Assembly (NCBI RefSeq): GCF_028747985.1 | Contig: NZ_CP118108.1 | Span: 3,291,501-3,355,500 of the forward strand | Direction: 5' to 3' | Length of the DNA stretch: 64,000 bases | Source of the DNA: Paenibacillus urinalis | GTDB taxonomy: Bacteria; Bacillota; Bacilli; Paenibacillales; Paenibacillaceae | Part shown: positions 1 through 8,620 of the stretch, one piece after another | Numbering within the stretch: position 1 is the stretch's first letter | Layout: every line of letters starts with the position of its first letter | The notes under the pieces: model-generated | What the model was told of the DNA's origin: nothing | The model's database searches: none | The model's input: only the letters and a program-made list of their open reading frames with translations | Translations under genes and position numbers: made by a program

Positions 1-67
1 ATAAAAACCGGGTTCTCAGCTTCTTGAAACGTATAGAACTCACGAGAAAGCGTTTCCAATTATTCAT
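1..67 (-). CDS. N-terminal fragment of an unidentified protein (runs off left edge)
   Basis: On the minus strand an ATG at 67 opens a frame with no stop through base 1. It is preceded by a strong AAAGGAGG ribosome binding site with about six bases of spacing. Only about 22 residues are visible, starting MNNWKRFLVSSIRFKK. This basic start would fit a membrane protein such as a sensor kinase, but that is a guess. The gene is divergent from the yjcZ-like gene at 233, so 68-232 should hold both promoters. A plus-strand frame covering 24-245 has no ribosome binding site and runs into the yjcZ-like gene, so I do not treat it as real. Confidence 0.5.
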   Translation of the reverse strand, partial: MNNWKRFLVSSIRFKKLRTRFL

Positions 68-232
68 ACATAACCTCCTTTCCCTAATTATCTCGATGAG
101 GATGAGCAGATTATATTACAATTTCATAGCATTGTTAAAGAATTTTCTCTTTTTGCCAATTCCACATTCGTCTAGATCAATTCCATATTTCTGTCATACC
201 CTATCTTATCTTCGATCAAAGGAGGAGTTCAG

Positions 233-376
233 ATGGGTGGAGTAGTAGAAAGTTGCGGCGTAGGTGGCTACGGCGGTGGAAATAAAATTGGTGCAATCTT
301 GGTACTCTTTATTCTTCTCGTCATTATTGCGGCTTCATTCGGATGGGGCGGACTTGGCGGATTTGGCGGTTACTGA
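233..376 (+). CDS. YjcZ-like glycine-rich sporulation peptide, copy 1
   Basis: This 47-residue protein starts MGGVVESCGVGGYGGG, continues into one hydrophobic segment (GAILVLFILLVIIAASF) and ends in a Gly/Trp/Phe-rich tail, GWGGLGGFGGY. That is the layout of the YjcZ/YrvJ-type small sporulation-associated proteins of Bacillus and Paenibacillus, which are probably membrane or coat peptides without a defined reaction. The start is fixed by AAAGGAGG at 218-225, eight bases before the ATG. It differs from copy 2 by a longer head that includes a cysteine. It is too short for most gene finders. Confidence 0.88.
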   Translation: MGGVVESCGVGGYGGGNKIGAILVLFILLVIIAASFGWGGLGGFGGY

Positions 377-491
377 TATTTGAGTCATTAAGACAGGGCT
401 CTGATCGTGAAATTCAGGGTAAAAAAGTCCAGACCAATGGACTCAATGCAACATAAAAATATTTTATCTTGATGGTAAAGGAGGAATTTCT

Positions 492-623
492 GTGAGCGGA
501 GTAGTTGGAGGTTTCGGTTACGGCCAAGGCGGCGGATACGGAATCGGTGCAATCCTGGTTCTCTTTATCCTCTTGGTTATCATTGCTGCATCTTTCGGAT
601 GGGGCGGATTCGGCGGTTACTAA
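492..623 (+). CDS. YjcZ-like glycine-rich sporulation peptide, copy 2
   Basis: This 43-residue protein uses a GTG start behind an AAAGGAGG site. The head is Gly/Tyr rich (SGVVGGFGYGQGGGYG), followed by a single transmembrane-type segment nearly identical to copy 1 (GAILVLFILLVIIAASF) and the tail GWGGFGGY. The tandem arrangement, 115 bases apart on the same strand, indicates gene duplication. A strong hairpin terminator follows directly. The role is inferred only from family resemblance to sporulation peptides. Confidence 0.87.
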   Translation: MSGVVGGFGYGQGGGYGIGAILVLFILLVIIAASFGWGGFGGY

Positions 624-634
624 TGGATTAAGCA

Positions 635-670
635 CAAAAGAGGTGTTCCATGCGTGGAACGCCTCTTTTT
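635..670. terminator. Bidirectional intrinsic terminator between yjcZ pair and leuA
   Basis: A perfect stem (AAAAGAGGTGTTCCA / TGGAACGCCTCTTTT with one G-T pair) has a TGCG loop. T runs flank it in both orientations, so it can end the yjcZ transcript and the convergent leuA transcript. Confidence 0.88.
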
Positions 671-746
671 GTGTGCTGTACTGCAGAGATATGAAACCCC
701 GCTCAAACCAATCCATCTGTAGCCAGTTCTGACTGGCCATCATCAT

Positions 747-2414
747 TTACTGCTTCTGGTTCATCTTATTCACGGCGCTAAACAAAGCCTTAACTGAAGA
801 TTTGGCGATATCGGCGTCAACGCCGCAGCCCCAAAATACGGTTCCATTACTGGATGTAATACCGATGTAAGAAACGGCCTGTGATTTGGAGCCCGTCTCA
901 AGTGCATGCTCGCGGTATACGAGATCGGTATACTCCAATCCGCAATGCTTCTGCAGCGCATTACTGATGGCATCCAGTCTTCCGTTACCGTTACCGGTAA
1001 TTTGTTTAACCTCTCCTCCAGATTGAATCGTTACGATCGTATGGAAGTCCTCATCATCCGGGAACTGGTATTTGACAAATTCGACGGGTGCTGAAATGTT
1101 TACATATTCCTTCATGAAGATCTCGTAAATTTCATTAGGCATCAGCTCTTTTTGAGTACGATCTGACACATTCTTGACGACATAACCAAAGTCTTCGCGC
1201 ATCTTCGGCGGAAGATCAAGACCATATTTCTGCTGTAGTACGAAGCCGATACCGCCCTTGCCGGATTGACTGTTGATTCGAATGATGTCACCTTCATATT
1301 CACGGCCAATATCGATTGGATCAATCAGCAGATAAGGAACAGACCAGTGAGCACGCTGCTCCTCCTCACGCCATTTCATCCCTTTGGCAATGGCATCCTG
1401 ATGCGAGCCTGAGAAGGCCGTAAATACCAGTTCGCCGCCATATGGATGTCTTTCATCCACATTCATTTTCGTCAGGCGTTCATATACCGAGATAATCTCA
1501 GGAATATTGGTAAGATCAAGCTGAGGATCTACACCATGAGAATACATATTCAGTGCCAAAGTGACGATATCTACATTCCCTGTGCGTTCTCCATTCCCAA
1601 ATAAGGTTCCTTCTACCCGCTGTGCTCCTGCCAGCATCGCCAGCTCCGCATCTGCTACACCCGTTCCTCTATCATTATGCGGATGGACCGACAAGATTAC
1701 ATGTTCCCGATGGCTTAAGTGTTCACTCATATATTCGATCTGGCTCGCATAAATGTGCGGCATGGACATCGATACGGTAGCTGGCAGATTAATGATTACC
1801 TGATTGTCAGCTGCAGGCTGCCATACATCAAGCACACTATTACAGATATCAAGAGCAAATTCAATCTCCGTACCGGTAAAGCTCTCAGGCGAATACTGGA
1901 ACTTGAAGTTCCCTTCTGTATCCTCTGCACACTGCTTCAACAGCTTTGCCCCGGATACCGCAATATCAATAATTTCTTCCTTGGATTTACGGAACACCTG
2001 CTCACGCTGAGCAAGGCTTGTTGAGTTGTACAGATGGACGACCGCTTTTTTGGCTCCTCTAAGGGATTCAAAGGTCTTGCGAATAATATGCTCTCTGGAT
2101 TGGGTAAGTACTTGGATCGTTACGTCATCTGGAATAAGGTTCTGCTCAATCAAGGTTCTAAGGAAAGCGAATTCGGTCTCGGAGGCGGCTGGAAAGCCGA
2201 CCTCAATCTCTTTGAATCCAATGTTCACAAGGAGATTAAAATACTCCAACTTCTCTTCAAGGTTCATGGGTACCACGAGCGCCTGATTTCCATCTCTAAG
2301 ATCGACACTGCACCAGGTTGGTGCTTCGGAAATGTATTCTTTCTTTGCCCAGTTCATGCTAGTCTTCGGGGGCATAAAATAACCTCTGGCATATTTCTCC
2401 ACATTTTTCATCAT
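747..2414 (-). CDS. leuA: 2-isopropylmalate synthase
   Basis: It condenses acetyl-CoA with 2-oxoisovalerate to give 2-isopropylmalate, the first committed step of leucine synthesis in the cytoplasm. The protein has about 555 residues. The N-terminal HMGL-like TIM barrel shows the substrate/metal motif DLRDGNQALV, the HPHNDRGTGVADAE motif and GNGERTGN. The C-terminal regulatory part ends in a LeuA dimerisation/allosteric domain (VTIQSGGEV, SYIGITSSNGTVFWGCG). Length and sequence fit the longer LeuA subfamily common in actinobacteria and some Firmicutes. I start it at the ATG pair at 2414/2411 behind AAAGGGTGG. The in-frame codons up to 2477 lie inside the T-box terminator and are untranslated leader. 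It is a monocistronic leu gene with no leuBCD neighbours here. Confidence 0.95.
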   Translation of the reverse strand: MMKNVEKYARGYFMPPKTSMNWAKKEYISEAPTWCSVDLRDGNQALVVPMNLEEKLEYFNLLVNIGFKEIEVGFPAASETEFAFLRTLIEQNLIPDDVTIQVLTQSREHIIRKTFESLRGAKKAVVHLYNSTSLAQREQVFRKSKEEIIDIAVSGAKLLKQCAEDTEGNFKFQYSPESFTGTEIEFALDICNSVLDVWQPAADNQVIINLPATVSMSMPHIYASQIEYMSEHLSHREHVILSVHPHNDRGTGVADAELAMLAGAQRVEGTLFGNGERTGNVDIVTLALNMYSHGVDPQLDLTNIPEIISVYERLTKMNVDERHPYGGELVFTAFSGSHQDAIAKGMKWREEEQRAHWSVPYLLIDPIDIGREYEGDIIRINSQSGKGGIGFVLQQKYGLDLPPKMREDFGYVVKNVSDRTQKELMPNEIYEIFMKEYVNISAPVEFVKYQFPDDEDFHTIVTIQSGGEVKQITGNGNGRLDAISNALQKHCGLEYTDLVYREHALETGSKSQAVSYIGITSSNGTVFWGCGVDADIAKSSVKALFSAVNKMNQKQ

Positions 2415-2461
2415 AACGACCACCCTTTTCCCAATAGTATGTACATCTGATTTATGGATGC

Positions 2462-2735
2462 AAAAAAAGCCTTCCATCTCTTCATAAGAGACGAAAGACT
2501 TTACATCTTACGTGGTACCACTCTAATTCATACCATATGGTATGCACTCAGGCAGATACAGGTCCATTTGCAGTGAACTTATATCCCCTAATTGATAACG
2601 GTTAGGACTCCGGCTCCACCTACTACAGTTCAGCGAGCTACTTCAAGGCGAGTTCCAACATTCCTATGCGGCTGTTTTGCACCGGACAACAGCTCTCTGA
2701 TCGCTTGGAATTGATGTACTATTCCTCTTCATCGT
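2462..2735 (-). promoter_or_regulatory. T-box riboswitch (tRNA-Leu sensing leader) of leuA
   Basis: On the minus strand the leader carries the hallmarks of a T-box. There is a Stem I region with an AGAGAG-type motif (about 2693-2698). The specifier-loop context GGAACTCGCC at about 2647-2656 contains the codon CTC (2650-2652, Leu). The conserved antiterminator sequence TGGTACCACG lies at 2511-2520. A Rho-independent terminator (AAGTCTTTCGTCTCTT ATG AAGAGATGGAAGGCTTTTTTT) sits at about 2461-2504, just before leuA. Uncharged tRNA-Leu should pair with the specifier and the T-box bulge and let transcription continue. A plausible promoter (TTGCTA, 17 bases, TAAAAT) lies just upstream, around 2755-2785. 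The rest of 2736-2889 holds only a short CCCGA/TCGGG hairpin and no gene. Confidence 0.93.
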
Positions 2736-2889
2736 ATTTAAATATTGATGTCATTTTATACTACAAAATTGAAGTTAGCAAGTGAATTCACGAAAAAACT
2801 TACAAGTTCCGTAAATTCAATGACATCGAAGTCCCGAACAATCGGGAGCAGAATACTTAACGTTTCTTCAACGAAAGAACTTTTTCCAG

Positions 2890-3378
2890 TTAATCCCAGC
2901 GCTGATCCAGTTTGTCTGCATAGAAGGCAATAGCCTGTCTGTAGCTCTGAACTCCGGAATGATTAGAATTTTCAGCAATTTCCTCGAGCAGCAGCCTCAT
3001 GGCGGATGCATATTCTTTGAGATTATACTGAACCATTGCTAGAAAGACTCTAAACTCTCTATTATCTGGGAATTCTTCTATGCCTTGCCGTAATACGTTC
3101 TCGGCAGCTTCATACTGACCCAAGTTTCGATATGTACTGCCCAGTCCCAACAGAGCTCCTGATCTATCTTCTCCCTGGATCCCTATAGAGATGGCCTCCA
3201 AATAATAAGGAACAGCTTCTTGCTCAAGGCCTAATGAATCGTAAGTCCAGGCAATTTGATAGCTTAATTGCGCCGTTTCCTCAGTTTCAGATCTATTTTT
3301 AATATGCAGTAATCTCTCCAGCGCTTCTTCCTTGTTTCCTTCATTTCTTAATTTAATGGCTTCCTCGATTAGATCCAT
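2890..3378 (-). CDS. Tetratricopeptide-repeat protein
   Basis: This 162-residue, all-helical protein has about three TPR units. Characteristic pairs are seen at LIEEAIKLRNEGNKEEALERL, QIAWTYDSLGLEQEAVPYYLEAI and LLGLGSTYRNLGQYEAAENVLRQGI. TPRs are protein-interaction scaffolds, so no enzymatic role is implied. The family resembles the small 'tetratrico peptide repeat' proteins of Bacillus/Paenibacillus. The start at 3378 is chosen because GAAGGAGT lies seven bases upstream. The eight extra codons up to 3402 would contain the ribosome binding site. It is followed by leuA but separated by the T-box promoter region, so it is probably transcribed independently of leuA. Confidence 0.85.
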   Translation of the reverse strand: MDLIEEAIKLRNEGNKEEALERLLHIKNRSETEETAQLSYQIAWTYDSLGLEQEAVPYYLEAISIGIQGEDRSGALLGLGSTYRNLGQYEAAENVLRQGIEEFPDNREFRVFLAMVQYNLKEYASAMRLLLEEIAENSNHSGVQSYRQAIAFYADKLDQRWD

Positions 3379-3444
3379 AATGAATACTCCTTCTCGTAGC
3401 ATGCTTGCAGTTATATCTTAACAAGCTCATAATCCACATTGAAG

Positions 3445-4371
3445 TCACTGATTAATTATACTTGTTTTTTCCCTGTTCATAAGTCCATCTACCCACTCAT
3501 AGCATTCCGCAAGTTCAACATCCGTGATACGATCAGATCGGTGCTCGAACAGTATAAGGACATTCGAATTCAGCTCCCGAATGGCGATCAAATAATCCTC
3601 GATCGGTGCCCAGCCATCAATAGGAGATAATCCCGGAAGTACCGGATGGTGTCTTAGAACCGCATTATCTGTATAACGGGCATTGGATAAATGTATTAGC
3701 TTGGCATAGCGGGCGTACTCGTGAATCACTTTCATTGCATCAAAATCCGGATCGGTCAATGTCTGAAGGAACAGCCGCGCCGTATCCAGACAGATTCGAA
3801 TAGAGGGATACTTCTCCAGTAATCGAATCAGCAAATCGGTTTCCACGATAACACGCGGTACGGCATCAAATTCAAGAACCGGTGTAAAATCGTAGAGCTC
3901 TCCATAATGAGATAATCTCTGAAATACCTCTTCACTTCTGGCTTCAAAGGATAACTCCGAATCCTCCCTGTCCCATTCATACTCCGCTTCATTGTCGAAA
4001 TACCACAGCTCCCAATCCTTCTGCGGATCCAGCCTTACCGGCTTAGGATAATGGAACAGTACATATGCCGGAGTTAAATGACGGTCACGTAGATACTCTA
4101 GCTCTTGCTCAATGAAACCAAAGGCTTCCTCTCTTACATTCTCATCTGAAGACATAAACAGCGCATCCCGAAATTCATGCTGTCCAGATCGGGGAGCGAA
4201 ATGGAACCCATATTTAAACACATCCTTATGCGACAAGGACAAGAGCCTATCAAAATCCTCCTCAGACTCATATAAACAATTCTCAATCCCGAAAAAATGA
4301 CTTTTGAAATCCCTTTCATATTTACCCAGGTCAAATCCACCATATTGTCCGATTAAAAATTGGGCAGGCAT
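3445..4371 (-). CDS. Xylose isomerase-like TIM-barrel protein
   Basis: This 308-residue protein has the alternating beta/alpha pattern of the sugar phosphate isomerase/epimerase (AP endonuclease 2) superfamily. Acidic and histidine residues sit at strand ends where the metal ligands usually lie: HFAPRSG, LEFDAVPR, ICLDTARLF, KLIHLSNAR and LILFEHR. Members act as sugar or inositol isomerases or related lyases. The substrate here cannot be read from sequence, and no sugar pathway genes adjoin it. It lies about 65 bases upstream of the TPR gene on the same strand, so the two may be co-transcribed. Confidence 0.75.
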   Translation of the reverse strand: MPAQFLIGQYGGFDLGKYERDFKSHFFGIENCLYESEEDFDRLLSLSHKDVFKYGFHFAPRSGQHEFRDALFMSSDENVREEAFGFIEQELEYLRDRHLTPAYVLFHYPKPVRLDPQKDWELWYFDNEAEYEWDREDSELSFEARSEEVFQRLSHYGELYDFTPVLEFDAVPRVIVETDLLIRLLEKYPSIRICLDTARLFLQTLTDPDFDAMKVIHEYARYAKLIHLSNARYTDNAVLRHHPVLPGLSPIDGWAPIEDYLIAIRELNSNVLILFEHRSDRITDVELAECYEWVDGLMNREKTSIINQ

Positions 4372-4477
4372 CTAACTTCTCTCCTCATATGTACAAGTGA
4401 TATTTCTCTAGTACTATATCATATTACCACCTCAATAGTTAAATTCTCCCATACAACAATGAATGCAATAAAATGCA

Positions 4478-4508
4478 CAAAATGACCTCTAAATAAGAGA
4501 TCATTTTG
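4478..4508 (-). terminator. Hairpin terminator after the ABC exporter operon
   Basis: The stem CAAAATGA..CTCT / AGAG..TCATTTTG with an AAATA loop lies just after the permease stop at 4524. The following T run on the minus strand is interrupted (TGCATTTTATT), so the terminator is moderately supported. Confidence 0.6.
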
Positions 4509-4523
4509 CGTCACTTCCAACAG

Positions 4524-5666
4524 TTAATTTATATCTCCCACTCGTTCCCTTCTCCACCGAAGCAGCAAGAACAGGCCGATCATTAGTATCAAGACCACAT
4601 ACAGAATTGGCTGTAAAAGTAACGGATCAACAATCCTTGCGGTTCTTACCAGCATGATATCGAAGAACGGACTCAGCATCCATATGACGCAGGGCACCAG
4701 CGCTGCGATAATGATAACGTAATTACGAGCCAGACTTGAGATCATCGCCGTCAAGGTGGTGAACAGGAGCAGCAGCACATACAAGAGCCCCATCGTTATG
4801 AAGATGAATTCCATGAAGCTTAGATCATACCAATACGGGCCCAGCCAGCTGTTAAAATAGGAGTTAATCGAGATCGGGTAGAACACACTCTTAATCTCAT
4901 CTGAATAAAACATAAAGAATGCGGAGAGCTGAATGGCATATAGTACGGTCACCGCCAGAATTGCTGTTAACCATTTGATCAGGAAGTGTTTCCGCCCTGT
5001 TTTGGACGAATATTGCAAATAGATGACCCCATTACTTCGATCCCTGATATATAAGGGAATAAGCAGGAACATGCTGCTCACGAGGACCAAGATTTGAAGG
5101 AACCCAAGCAGAATCGTATAATTTTGCATTAACTCATCGGAGAAAAGAGAAGTAAAGATGCCTTCTTTTTCATATTGTTCAACTTTCTCGAGCTGTGCAT
5201 CATTTAAATCCATTATTGCAGCAGTATTTTTGCTCTCATATTGCTCAATTAGTCTCCCTCTTGCCCCTATTCCATAAAACAAGTCGTTGCGCTCCTTATG
5301 ATTGTAGACATAACTGCTGACTTCAAAGGGCAGAATTCCTTCACCCGACTTTTGTTTGTATTCCTCATAAGAATTGACCCTGTATTCCTTGAAATAAGGA
5401 TCTGATTTGATAAGCTGGTCTGCCTTCTGCTCCAGATCCGTTAATTGCTGCTTGAAATCCTCAAATTCTTCTGTACCCATATGGTCCCCGTATTGTCCGA
5501 GCATCTGTATCGTCACTTGGTGCACGTCCCCATTCGGTCTGCCATTAGGAAAATATTTAAATGAAAATTCCAAAAACAAGAAATAAAAGATCACATGGAA
5601 CAAAGCAAGAAAGATAAGCACCTTCGGATTAAAAATTTCCCGCAGCTCATAACCAATTAATTTCAT
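4524..5666 (-). CDS. ABC-2 type transporter permease, second subunit
   Basis: This 380-residue membrane protein has one N-terminal transmembrane helix (VLIFLALFHVIFYFLFLEF), a long extracytoplasmic part of about 170 residues, then five C-terminal helices. This is the ABC-2 permease layout. It starts with MKLIGYELREI, the usual juxtamembrane helix of these permeases, behind AAAGGAGGGG. Upstream codons to 5774 lack a site of their own and overlap the preceding gene. It lies 14 bases after the stop of the paralogous permease and is the last gene of the sigma/ABC operon. Together with the ATPase at 6947 and the other permease it should form an exporter, perhaps for peptides, lipids or an antibiotic. 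The substrate is unknown. Confidence 0.82.
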   Translation of the reverse strand: MKLIGYELREIFNPKVLIFLALFHVIFYFLFLEFSFKYFPNGRPNGDVHQVTIQMLGQYGDHMGTEEFEDFKQQLTDLEQKADQLIKSDPYFKEYRVNSYEEYKQKSGEGILPFEVSSYVYNHKERNDLFYGIGARGRLIEQYESKNTAAIMDLNDAQLEKVEQYEKEGIFTSLFSDELMQNYTILLGFLQILVLVSSMFLLIPLYIRDRSNGVIYLQYSSKTGRKHFLIKWLTAILAVTVLYAIQLSAFFMFYSDEIKSVFYPISINSYFNSWLGPYWYDLSFMEFIFITMGLLYVLLLLFTTLTAMISSLARNYVIIIAALVPCVIWMLSPFFDIMLVRTARIVDPLLLQPILYVVLILMIGLFLLLRWRRERVGDIN

Positions 5667-5680
5667 GTATTCCCCTCCTT

Positions 5681-6960
5681 TCACAGCCCCTGCTTCTTGA
5701 ATTTGCGCATGCATAAGACAACCCCAAATGCCAGCAGGACAGTCCAGCTCAGGAGTGTAACAAGTTCGTACCATTGGTATGTGCGAAAGATCGATTGACC
5801 CATGAACATATATTGAGCTTCCAAGATCATATGAAATGAGTTAAATAAACTGGCCAGAATGAGGAAGCTGTCTGATGGTATATAAATGACCGCCATGCCA
5901 CAATGATGCCCAGACATAGGGCAAATACCCCAAATACATAGTAGCTGTTCCTGACCAAGATCGATATAATGAACGCCATGCTGCTAAACATCAGCTGAGC
6001 CATCACAAATATGAGAATGACCAGCATGAGATATTCTAAGAAGCTTAATTCCCACCAAGGGATATAAGGGAAGTTTTTATCGGATATAAATAGGCTGCTC
6101 ATGGATACATTCCACAGTCCTGAATAATCTGCCATGAGAAAATAGACTCCCAAGCTCGCTATAATCAGGAGCACACCCGAGATGAATGAACCGGTCAATG
6201 AGGCGAAGAGCTTGTCCCACATCAGCTTGCGGCCTCTTCGGGTCGAATAGACGACATGCTCGCTGCGGTGCTCCGTTTCGTATTTGCAGATCAAGCCTGT
6301 GATCAGTACCGCCAGCACCATAAGCTCGATCGCGATTCCGCCGAAGAGGGTCTCGAACAACTTCGAATGCATGCGATACATGCCCCCATCAAAGAACAAC
6401 TGCTTATGCTCTTCCTTGTCGATCAGCTCTCCCAGCCGTTCACCAAGTGCAGCAAATTGTGTCCTAATAAATTCAGCCGGGCTGCCTGTAACACCATACA
6501 GCTCCATTGCATCTTCCGCATAAGCTTCTACATCTAGCTGCTTATATACGGTATCTGCGGTTTGTGACTTCACGTAATAATGCTCAATCAGCATCGCTTG
6601 ATGAAATATTTGCAGCTCATCTTCCGTGTATAAGCCAGGTTGATTATAAACGTATTTCGTCAGATTATCCTTCTCAAAAAAGCTTGCAGCCGTTTCATAA
6701 CTCTGCTCTGTTCTAGACTCCGTCACCGCATTCATTTCACCCAGCGATTCGTTCGCCTTCTGACTCAAACCCGCAAGAGCTGCCTCATCCATTTCCGCTC
6801 CATATTCTGCCGTAAGCGCATTAACCAGCTGTAAATCCTCCTTAATGTAAGTCACGGGCCAGATCAGAAACACATTCCACAGAATGAATATAACGAGCAG
6901 GATCGGGAATACCGGTGCTTTCAGCACTTTTCTCAGCTCATACCCTTTAATGCCCCGCAT
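5681..6960 (-). pseudogene. ABC-2 type permease, first subunit, split by a frameshift
   Basis: Residues 1-~360 are read from 6960 (MRGIKGYELRKVLK) and show one N-terminal helix, a large extracellular region and four more helices. The frame then stops at 5827 after an implausible tail. The correct continuation (IPSDSFLILASLFNSFHMI... RKFKKQGL, ending at 5681 only 14 bases before the next gene) lies in another frame. The switch falls at about 5878-5885, where the minus strand reads TTTATATACC. Removing one TA restores RSFIPSDSF, which suggests a TA duplication. The start at 6960 has AGGAG nine bases upstream and overlaps the ATPase gene by 14 bases. Either the exporter is inactivated, this is a slippage-prone on/off site, or it is a sequencing error. 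Confidence 0.8.
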
Positions 6961-7846
6961 AGACTTCATCTCCTGCTAGGTTCACCTCATCCTGATAAGT
7001 GTATATGAACACATCCTCAAGACTTGGTATGACTTTACTCGAAACGATATCCGGCTCGCCTGCTTCTGTTAAGAAGCGAACCTTCAGCCTGCCGAGCTCC
7101 TGCTTCTCGGACAAGATCAAATATTTTTCTTTCAGCACTTCTGCCTCCTCATAGCTCAGCTCCGTCTCGTACACTTTATCTTCAAGACGTGCGCACAAGG
7201 ATTCCACACTCTCCTTATACAGCAAACGCCGATCCTTGATCATCAGGATTTCGTTTGCAATGAGCTCCACATCAGACACAATATGCGTAGATAAAATGAT
7301 AATTCGATCCCGTGCCAGCCGGGTAAGCAAATTACGGAATCTCACCCGCTCCTTCGGGTCAAGCCCTGCCGTTGGTTCATCCAGAATCAATATCTCAGGA
7401 TCATTCAGCATCGCTTGAGCAATGCCAACTCTCTGGATCATCCCGCCAGAGAATTTTTTCATTTTCTTGTTTTTGACACTCTCCAATGCTACAAGTGCCA
7501 GCAATTCATTAATCTTGGTCGAGGCCTGCTCCCTGCCCATTCCTTTCAGAGCAGCAATGTAGTGCAGGTACTGCACCGGCGTATCATTCTTATAATATCC
7601 GAACTGCTGCGGCAAATAGCCGAGTCGATCTCGGTATCTCTCCCCCATCTGCACGATGTCTTCTCCGCCATACAGAATCTCGCCTTTTGTTGGAAAAAGA
7701 AGGGTTGTCAGCATTTTAATCAGTGTCGTTTTGCCCGCTCCGTTCGGAGCAAGCAAACCGTACACCCCGCTCGCAAGCTCACAGCTGATCTCCTCCAGCG
7801 CAGTGAAGGTACCGAATTTCTTCGTTACTTGATTAATGGTTAACAT
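6947..7846 (-). CDS. ABC transporter ATP-binding protein
   Basis: This 299-residue cytoplasmic nucleotide-binding subunit is the energy source for the two adjacent permeases. It shows Walker A (LAPNGAGKTTL, about residues 32-42), a Q-loop (YLPQQFGYY), a signature variant FSGGMIQRVGIAQ, Walker B (ILILDEPTAGLDP) and the H-loop (ILSTHIVSDVE). The C-terminal 80 residues form the extra domain of ABC-2 exporter ATPases. It starts four bases after the upstream membrane protein gene, overlaps the first permease gene, and belongs to the sigma-controlled operon. Confidence 0.92.
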   Translation of the reverse strand: MLTINQVTKKFGTFTALEEISCELASGVYGLLAPNGAGKTTLIKMLTTLLFPTKGEILYGGEDIVQMGERYRDRLGYLPQQFGYYKNDTPVQYLHYIAALKGMGREQASTKINELLALVALESVKNKKMKKFSGGMIQRVGIAQAMLNDPEILILDEPTAGLDPKERVRFRNLLTRLARDRIIILSTHIVSDVELIANEILMIKDRRLLYKESVESLCARLEDKVYETELSYEEAEVLKEKYLILSEKQELGRLKVRFLTEAGEPDIVSSKVIPSLEDVFIYTYQDEVNLAGDEVYAGH

Positions 7847-7849
7847 GAA

Positions 7850-8620
7850 TTATCTATAGCCTCCTGCCTGCTGTAATTGAAACATTTGTTTGAGATGACG
7901 GGCATACAGCATAAAGCCCGCTATCGCGATAAATCCGTACACGAGAAGTGGAACCTGGTTCAAGACCTGCTCAAAGACCGGTCCCAGCCCCAAGGAGAGC
8001 AGTACATTAACACTAATCCAGCTCATACCAGCGATAAGCCAGGACCAGCCCGATTTCACATGCAGCTGAAAGTACATGAACAAGGCTGAAAAAATAAACA
8101 GCGAGCTGGCTGACATAAGGATGCTTCTTGCCACATCAAACCCTTCAATTTGCACGGCAAGCACCATAATTGAGATCATATTTGCGGCAAGGCTGAGCAG
8201 GCTGAATATGAGCATTCGAAATGCAGCCAGCTGATGGACGTTATATTTGCACGCCATCTCTGTTTCGTAGGTGCTCTTGGTACGAAGCTGAACGAAGAAC
8301 ATTACCGCAATCGTAAAATACAGCACAGGCGATGTCGTGAAGATAAGTACGGACATAGACCATGGAGAAGCTGAATTTACTTGTTCTCCGGCAGCATAGC
8401 CAAACAGCACCATAATGAGGAGTCCAACAATTGTAATCAACGCAATTTCTGCTCGATCCTTGAACAGCACCCGCAGGCCTAGCTGGCGTGCCATATCCAT
8501 CAAGTTCCGTGAGAGCGATGGCTTCGGCATCAATCCTCTTGCTACGATGTGCTCCACCTCGGTACGGATGGTATCCTCATCCGGGAATTCAACATAGAAC
8601 GGCTTGTCATTATGAGGCAT
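7850..8620 (-). CDS. Polytopic membrane protein encoded with ECF sigma factor
   Basis: This 256-residue protein has a soluble, charged N-terminus of about 60 residues (MPHNDKPFYVEFPDEDTIRTEVEH...) followed by about six transmembrane helices. It overlaps the sigma factor gene by 11 bases, so translation is probably coupled. Position and topology (cytoplasmic head plus membrane part) suggest a membrane anchor or anti-sigma factor that holds the ECF sigma factor. No recognisable zinc anti-sigma motif is seen, so this is inference. It could equally be an accessory subunit of the ABC exporter encoded next. Confidence 0.65.
   Translation of the reverse strand: MPHNDKPFYVEFPDEDTIRTEVEHIVARGLMPKPSLSRNLMDMARQLGLRVLFKDRAEIALITIVGLLIMVLFGYAAGEQVNSASPWSMSVLIFTTSPVLYFTIAVMFFVQLRTKSTYETEMACKYNVHQLAAFRMLIFSLLSLAANMISIMVLAVQIEGFDVARSILMSASSLFIFSALFMYFQLHVKSGWSWLIAGMSWISVNVLLSLGLGPVFEQVLNQVPLLVYGFIAIAGFMLYARHLKQMFQLQQAGGYR

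Noticed and set aside
24..245. Plus-strand ORF of 73 residues before the first YjcZ gene
   Set aside because: It has no ribosome binding site, lies over divergent promoter DNA and overlaps a better gene start; its composition is not protein-like.
2415..2477. Longer N-terminus of leuA
   Set aside because: It would be coded inside the T-box terminator; the in-frame ATG pair at 2414/2411 has its own ribosome binding site.
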